From: SG8-41 sp035574195
GTDB taxonomy: Bacteria; Pseudomonadota; Gammaproteobacteria; Burkholderiales; SG8-41
Length of the DNA stretch: 17,487 nt
Direction of reading: 5' to 3'
NCBI GenBank assembly: GCA_035574195.1
Contig: DATLZE010000018.1
Span: 1 to 17,487, forward strand
In this document: piece by piece, positions 14,103 to 17,487 of the stretch
Position numbering within the stretch: the first letter of the stretch is position 1
Layout: every line of letters starts with the position of its first letter
Made by a program: the position numbers and the translations under genes
The notes under the pieces: model-generated
What the model saw: only the letters and a program-made list of their open reading frames with translations
Told to the model about the DNA's origin: nothing
The model's database searches: none

Positions 14103-15054
14103 TGCCCGCCGAGCGCACGACCTGTGTCCAGGTGTGGATTTCGGCCTCGAGGTGCGCGCGAAACTGCGCGGGCGTGCTGCCGACTGCCTCGGCGCCGTCG
14201 GCGGAGAAGCGCTTGACCGTGTCGGGCTGCCGCAGTATCGCCGTGATCTCGCGATGCAGCCGCTCGATCAGGTTGCGCGGGGTTCTCACCGGCGCGAGCA
14301 CGCCGTACCAGTTGGTCACCGCATAACCGGGGATCCCGGATTCGGCGATCGTCGGCACCTCGGGCGAGGATTTCGAGCGCTGCGGGCCCGTGACAGCGAG
14401 CGCGCGCAGGCGGCCCGCGCGCGCGTGGGGCTGGGAGGACACGATGCTGCCGAGCGCGAACTGGACGTGGCCTGCGAGCAGATCCGGATAGGCCGCGCCC
14501 ATGCCCTTGTAGGGCACGTGCACAGTGTGCATGCCGGAGCGCTGGTTGAGAAGCTCCGTCGCAAGATGGATGATGCTGCCCTGACCGGCGGAAGCGTAGT
14601 TGAGCTTGCCTGGATTCGCCCGCGCCAGCGCGACGAACTCGGAGAAGGTTTTCGCGGGCACGGAGGGATGCACGACGAGCAGATAGGGTTGCGCGCTCAC
14701 CTGGGAGACGGGCGCGAAATCGCGGAACAGATCGTAGCGCGCGGGGTAGAGCAGGGGCCGGATCACCGAGGTTGCGCTCACCATGATCAGCGTGTGGCCG
14801 TCGGGAGCGGCCGCCGCGGCGAGCTCCGCGCCGATCGTGCCGCCGCCTCCGCCGCGGTTGTCCACCACCACGCTCTGGCCGAGCGCCTCGCCCAGCTTCG
14901 CGCCGAGGGCGCGCGCGATCGTGTCCATCGCACCGCCCGCGGCGAGCGGCACGATCAGGCGAATCGGGCGCTCCGGATAGGGTTGCGCCCGCGCGGGCGC
15001 GCCGGCGGCGAGCGCGGCGAGGAGCGCCGCTCCCAGGGTTGCGAGGACGGTCAC
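14089..15054 (-). CDS. Bug/TctC-family periplasmic solute-binding protein (receptor 2)
   Basis: A second 321-residue Bug receptor. The frame is open to 15192, but the extra 46 residues are charged and non-homologous. The GTG at 15054 gives a clean signal peptide (TVLATLGAALLAALAAGAPARAQ) and exactly the length of receptor 1. Mature landmarks: PYPERPIRLIVPLAAGGAMDTIAR, SVVVDNRGGGGGTIGAELAAAAAPDGHTL, VSQVSAQPYLLVVHPSVPAKT, HVPYKGMGAAYPDLLAGHVQFALGS and EVPTIAESGIPGYAVTNWYGVLAP. It is clearly diverged from receptor 1, so probably has a different ligand. It follows MmgE/PrpD 2 and the TcuA-like gene on the same strand (94-bp gap) and likely supplies their substrate. No TctA/TctB membrane partners are in view. 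Its last 14 bp overlap the convergent MmgE/PrpD 1 gene. Confidence 0.93.
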   Translation of the reverse strand: MTVLATLGAALLAALAAGAPARAQPYPERPIRLIVPLAAGGAMDTIARALGAKLGEALGQSVVVDNRGGGGGTIGAELAAAAAPDGHTLIMVSATSVIRPLLYPARYDLFRDFAPVSQVSAQPYLLVVHPSVPAKTFSEFVALARANPGKLNYASAGQGSIIHLATELLNQRSGMHTVHVPYKGMGAAYPDLLAGHVQFALGSIVSSQPHARAGRLRALAVTGPQRSKSSPEVPTIAESGIPGYAVTNWYGVLAPVRTPRNLIERLHREITAILRQPDTVKRFSADGAEAVGSTPAQFRAHLEAEIHTWTQVVRSAGIKGD

Positions 15055-15148
15055 GGGCTCGTTCCCGGCGCTGCGTTGCGTTGCGCTTATCTTAACCGCG
15101 CGGGCCTCGGCGCGGGCGGTCAATCTATCGGGACCGGCCCGTTCGCCG

Positions 15149-16552
15149 TCATGCCGCCGGCTGCATGAGGCGCGCGAGCCGCGAGGCATCATCGAGTTTT
15201 TCGAGCCCGAGCACCGCCTCGCGCAACTCCCCGATCCGCGGGCGAGGCAGAGCTTTGGCGGCGAGCTTCTCGAACTTCTCGACCACCTGCGCCTCGGTCG
15301 CGAATCGCTGCTCGGACCCGCGCGCAGCTTCCACCGTGCGCTCGAGGCGCGTGCCGTCGGCGAGCTTCACCTCGACCCGCACCATGTGGCGGAACTTCGC
15401 GCCGCGGGCGGTGATCTCCGGGTCGTGGCGCACGGAAACCCGCTCGGCGAGCGCCATGCGCGCGGGATCGGCGACCGCGTCCTCGGTGAACTGGTCCACG
15501 AAGCAGTCGCCCTCCAGAAGATAGGTCGCCACGCAGTAGGGCAGATTCAACTGCGCCGCGGTGAGCCCCTCGGGCCGGTACTTCCAGCCCACGTGATCCA
15601 TCGTGACCTGCGAGCCATGCACCACGACCGCCTCCACTTCCTCGGCGCGGAACGGCCGTTCGGCGCGCATCTCGCGCAACGCGTCGAGGGTGGTGTGATT
15701 GCTGCCCACGCAGGCGTAGAACTTGAGCGCGACGCCCATGGTCTGCCAGGTCTCGCCCAGCGCGGCGGTGAGCTCCTCGAGGCGGAAGCGGTCCCGCGAG
15801 CGGGAGAAGGTGGTGCAGAAGCCGCCGTATTCGGCCTCGAAGACGTTGACGATCCCGGTGAAGCCGGCCTCGGCGAGCAGCGCCCCGTAGAGTCCGGACT
15901 GGGCGGCGCGCCCCGCGTGCATGCGCTTGACCATCGCGCCGTACTGCGCGGCCATCAGCCCCGCGGCCTGGGTGCCGGCGAGCCCCAGCGCGTGCACGGT
16001 TCGGTCGGCATCGAGCCCCAGGGCGCGGGCCGCCGCCGCCGCCGCCGCGAACACTCCCACCGTGGCCCCCGAGTGCCAGCCCTGGCCGATGTGCTCCGGC
16101 CCCATGCAAAGGCCCACCCGCGGGCCGGTCTCGTAGCCGGCGAGCGCGGCGGTGAGAAACTCGCGCCCGGAGAGGCGACCCTTGAGCTCGGCCACCGCGA
16201 TGAGCGCGGGCAGCACCACTGCCCCCACGTGCAGCACCCCGGCGCGGTGGACATCGTCCAGTTCGAAACCCTGCACCGCGGTGCCGTTGGCCAGGGCCGC
16301 GTGCGGGGCGGAGAGGGCGAGAGAGGTGCCCCACACCGCGCAGCGGCGCGTCTCGTCGAGCCGCGCCAGCGTCTGCTGCAGCAGGCGGCACCAGGGCAGA
16401 TCGGCCCCATACAGCGCGCAGCCCAGCGCATCGAGCATGAGGAGCTTCGCGCGCTCGCGCACCGGCTCGGGAATCGCCTCGTAGCGCAGCCCCGAGACAA
16501 AAGCAGCCAGCCCGCGCGTGTAACGGTTGTCGGCAGCGATCTCGTGGCTCAT
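15149..16552 (-). CDS. MmgE/PrpD family protein 2
   Basis: A 467-residue second MmgE/PrpD protein, only distantly similar to the first. Landmarks: ALANGTAVQGFELDDVHRAGVLHVGAVV (86-113), with the Asp and His residues of the active-site region; VKRMHAGRAAQSG (208-220), the conserved K-x-x-H-A-G-R segment; VFEAEYGGFC (237-246); and AAQLNLPYCVATYLLEGD late in the sequence, followed by the C-terminal alpha/beta domain. This form (K-x-x-H-A-G-R, E-x-x-x-G) is the one usual in catabolic clusters with Bug receptors. Reactions in the family include dehydration, decarboxylation and epimerisation of carboxylates. The ATG at 16552 has no strong ribosome-binding site. It lies 43 bp after the TcuA-like gene and 94 bp before receptor 2, all on the minus strand, so the three probably form one operon. 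Confidence 0.91.
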   Translation of the reverse strand: MSHEIAADNRYTRGLAAFVSGLRYEAIPEPVRERAKLLMLDALGCALYGADLPWCRLLQQTLARLDETRRCAVWGTSLALSAPHAALANGTAVQGFELDDVHRAGVLHVGAVVLPALIAVAELKGRLSGREFLTAALAGYETGPRVGLCMGPEHIGQGWHSGATVGVFAAAAAAARALGLDADRTVHALGLAGTQAAGLMAAQYGAMVKRMHAGRAAQSGLYGALLAEAGFTGIVNVFEAEYGGFCTTFSRSRDRFRLEELTAALGETWQTMGVALKFYACVGSNHTTLDALREMRAERPFRAEEVEAVVVHGSQVTMDHVGWKYRPEGLTAAQLNLPYCVATYLLEGDCFVDQFTEDAVADPARMALAERVSVRHDPEITARGAKFRHMVRVEVKLADGTRLERTVEAARGSEQRFATEAQVVEKFEKLAAKALPRPRIGELREAVLGLEKLDDASRLARLMQPAA

Positions 16553-16595
16553 TCAGGCACTTCGCTACAGGGGCACGCAGGCCGGGAGGGAGGCA

Positions 16596-17486
16596 TCAGC
16601 GATCTTGCTTTCTCGCACTCCCCGGTGCCTCCGCGGCAGGGCTGCTTCTCGCCGCTTCGGCGGCGGCGGCGCCGGCGATGCGGCCGAAGACCGCGCCCGA
16701 GACGAGCCCGGTGCCGGAGGGATAGTTGAAGTAGAACAGCCCTCCCACCATCTCGCCGGCGCAGTAGAGGCCAGGAACGGGGACGAGGTTGACGTCGTAG
16801 ACCTGGCCGGTCTCGTGATTGATCCGCAGCCCTCCGAAGGTGAAGGTGATGCCGCAGGTCGTGGCGTAGGCCTCGAACGGTGGCGTATCGAGCGGCTGCG
16901 CCCAATTCGATTTCGGCGGCTCGATGCCGACGGTGCACTTGCCATCCTTGACGGTGTGGTCGAAGGGCACGTCGCGGCGCACCGCGGCGTTGAACTCGCG
17001 CACGGTCTTCAGGAACCCCTCGGGGTTCACGCCCTCGAGCTTTTGCGCGAGCTCCTCGAGTGTTCGGGCGCTCGCCTTGGTGACGAGCTTGATGCGGTAT
17101 TCGGGGCGCAGGATGTCCTTCACCTTGGCGTCGAACACCTGCCACGCGAACTGCCCCGGCTGCCTGAGCACCTCGGCCCCGTACTTGGCGTAGGTGTAGT
17201 TGTAGAAGTCGGCGCCCTCGTCCACGAAGCGCCTGCCCTCGGCGTTCACCATGATCGAGAGCGGATAGCTGTGGCGGTACGGATCGTGCGAGCGGGTGAC
17301 GTCGCCGAATTCGGGAGCGTGGCGCTCCCAGGACACGGAATGGCATCCCGACCAGTTGCCGTAGGGGCAGGCGCCGATCTCGAGCGCCATCCGCAGCCCG
17401 TCGCCCACGTTGAAGCGCGTGCCGCGCACCTTGGCGAGCTCCCAGCCCGGACCGAGGTAGCGCGTGCGCCACTCGGGATTGGCCTC
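16596..17486 (-). CDS. tcuA: TcuA-like FAD-dependent tricarballylate dehydrogenase, 5' end outside window
   Basis: The C-terminal 296 residues of a flavoprotein of the fumarate-reductase/succinate-dehydrogenase fold. TcuA oxidises tricarballylate to cis-aconitate. The frame is open to the window edge; the visible part begins with ANPEWRTRYLGPGWELAKVR and then GTRFNVGDGLRMALEIGACPYGNWSGCH, which matches the TcuA family. The C-terminal FAD-binding end is intact: VYDVNLVPVPGLYCAGEMVGG, then NYPSGTGLVSGAVFGRIAG. The N-terminal dinucleotide-binding GxGxxG lies outside the window. The final 25 residues (Ala/Ser/Pro-rich, ending in KQDR) look unconserved. It is the most upstream gene seen of the minus-strand operon with MmgE/PrpD 2 and receptor 2. 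Related flavoproteins with other substrates cannot be excluded. Confidence 0.85.
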   Translation of the reverse strand, partial: EANPEWRTRYLGPGWELAKVRGTRFNVGDGLRMALEIGACPYGNWSGCHSVSWERHAPEFGDVTRSHDPYRHSYPLSIMVNAEGRRFVDEGADFYNYTYAKYGAEVLRQPGQFAWQVFDAKVKDILRPEYRIKLVTKASARTLEELAQKLEGVNPEGFLKTVREFNAAVRRDVPFDHTVKDGKCTVGIEPPKSNWAQPLDTPPFEAYATTCGITFTFGGLRINHETGQVYDVNLVPVPGLYCAGEMVGGLFYFNYPSGTGLVSGAVFGRIAGAAAAEAARSSPAAEAPGSARKQDR

Positions 17487-17487
17487 G

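Noticed and set aside
15055..15192. N-terminal extension of Bug receptor 2 to 15192
   Set aside because: The 46 extra residues are Arg-rich, overlap the 3' end of MmgE/PrpD 2 and would precede a complete signal peptide.
1..17487. CRISPR arrays, insertion sequences, tRNA or rRNA genes, prophage genes
   Set aside because: No regularly spaced repeats, transposase or integrase motifs, cloverleaf sequences or rRNA segments were recognised on reading through. Short degenerate forms could still be missed by eye.

Overview
High-GC (roughly 70% by eye) chromosomal window. Its gene content suggests an environmental betaproteobacterium: two lone Bug/TctC-type tricarboxylate-binding receptors, a TcuA-like flavoprotein, two MmgE/PrpD-family proteins, a typical UspA and a GroEL C-terminus. 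The taxonomy is inferred from gene content only.

Layout. (1) 1-530: the 3' end of groEL and its intrinsic terminator. (2) 618-5125, minus strand: a housekeeping/envelope block transcribed in the order membrane-bound spermidine-synthase-like protein, DegQ/DegP-type periplasmic protease, M48 (HtpX-like) membrane protease. (3) 5226-6095, plus: an exported member of the 2-keto-4-pentenoate hydratase (MhpD/FAH) fold, followed by about 350 bp of non-coding sequence. (4) 6443-8704, minus: a selenoprotein, a conserved protein of unknown function 12 bp behind it, and then uspA. (5) 8885-10123, plus: a CodA-like amidohydrolase divergent from the selenoprotein. (6) 10348-12563, minus: Bug receptor 1 and an M20 N-carbamoyl-amino-acid/allantoate-type amidohydrolase, joined by an ATGA overlap. 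(7) 12744-14102, plus: MmgE/PrpD 1, which converges on and overlaps region 8 by 14 bp. (8) 14089-17487, minus: TcuA-like dehydrogenase (cut by the window edge), MmgE/PrpD 2 and Bug receptor 2.

The main discovery is at 8051-8698 on the minus strand. Two apparent short ORFs are one reading frame interrupted by a single TGA, inside the motif G-D-[TGA]-G-S-C. This is the signature of the UGSC selenoprotein family, with selenocysteine (U) encoded by the TGA. A perfect 7-bp hairpin with a UGUAG loop begins 11 nt after the TGA and fits the usual criteria for a bacterial SECIS element. A standard gene caller would split or truncate this gene. The gene just downstream encodes a cysteine-bearing protein of unknown function (C132-x3-C136), and the two probably form one functional unit.

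The second half of the window looks catabolic. Bug receptors sit beside hydrolases, dehydratase-type enzymes and a tricarballylate-dehydrogenase-like flavoprotein, which suggests uptake and breakdown of small carboxylates and N-carbamoyl/ureido compounds. The CodA-like protein keeps the HxH metal site but appears to have lost the catalytic Glu and the metal-ligand Asp of true cytosine deaminase, so its substrate is open.
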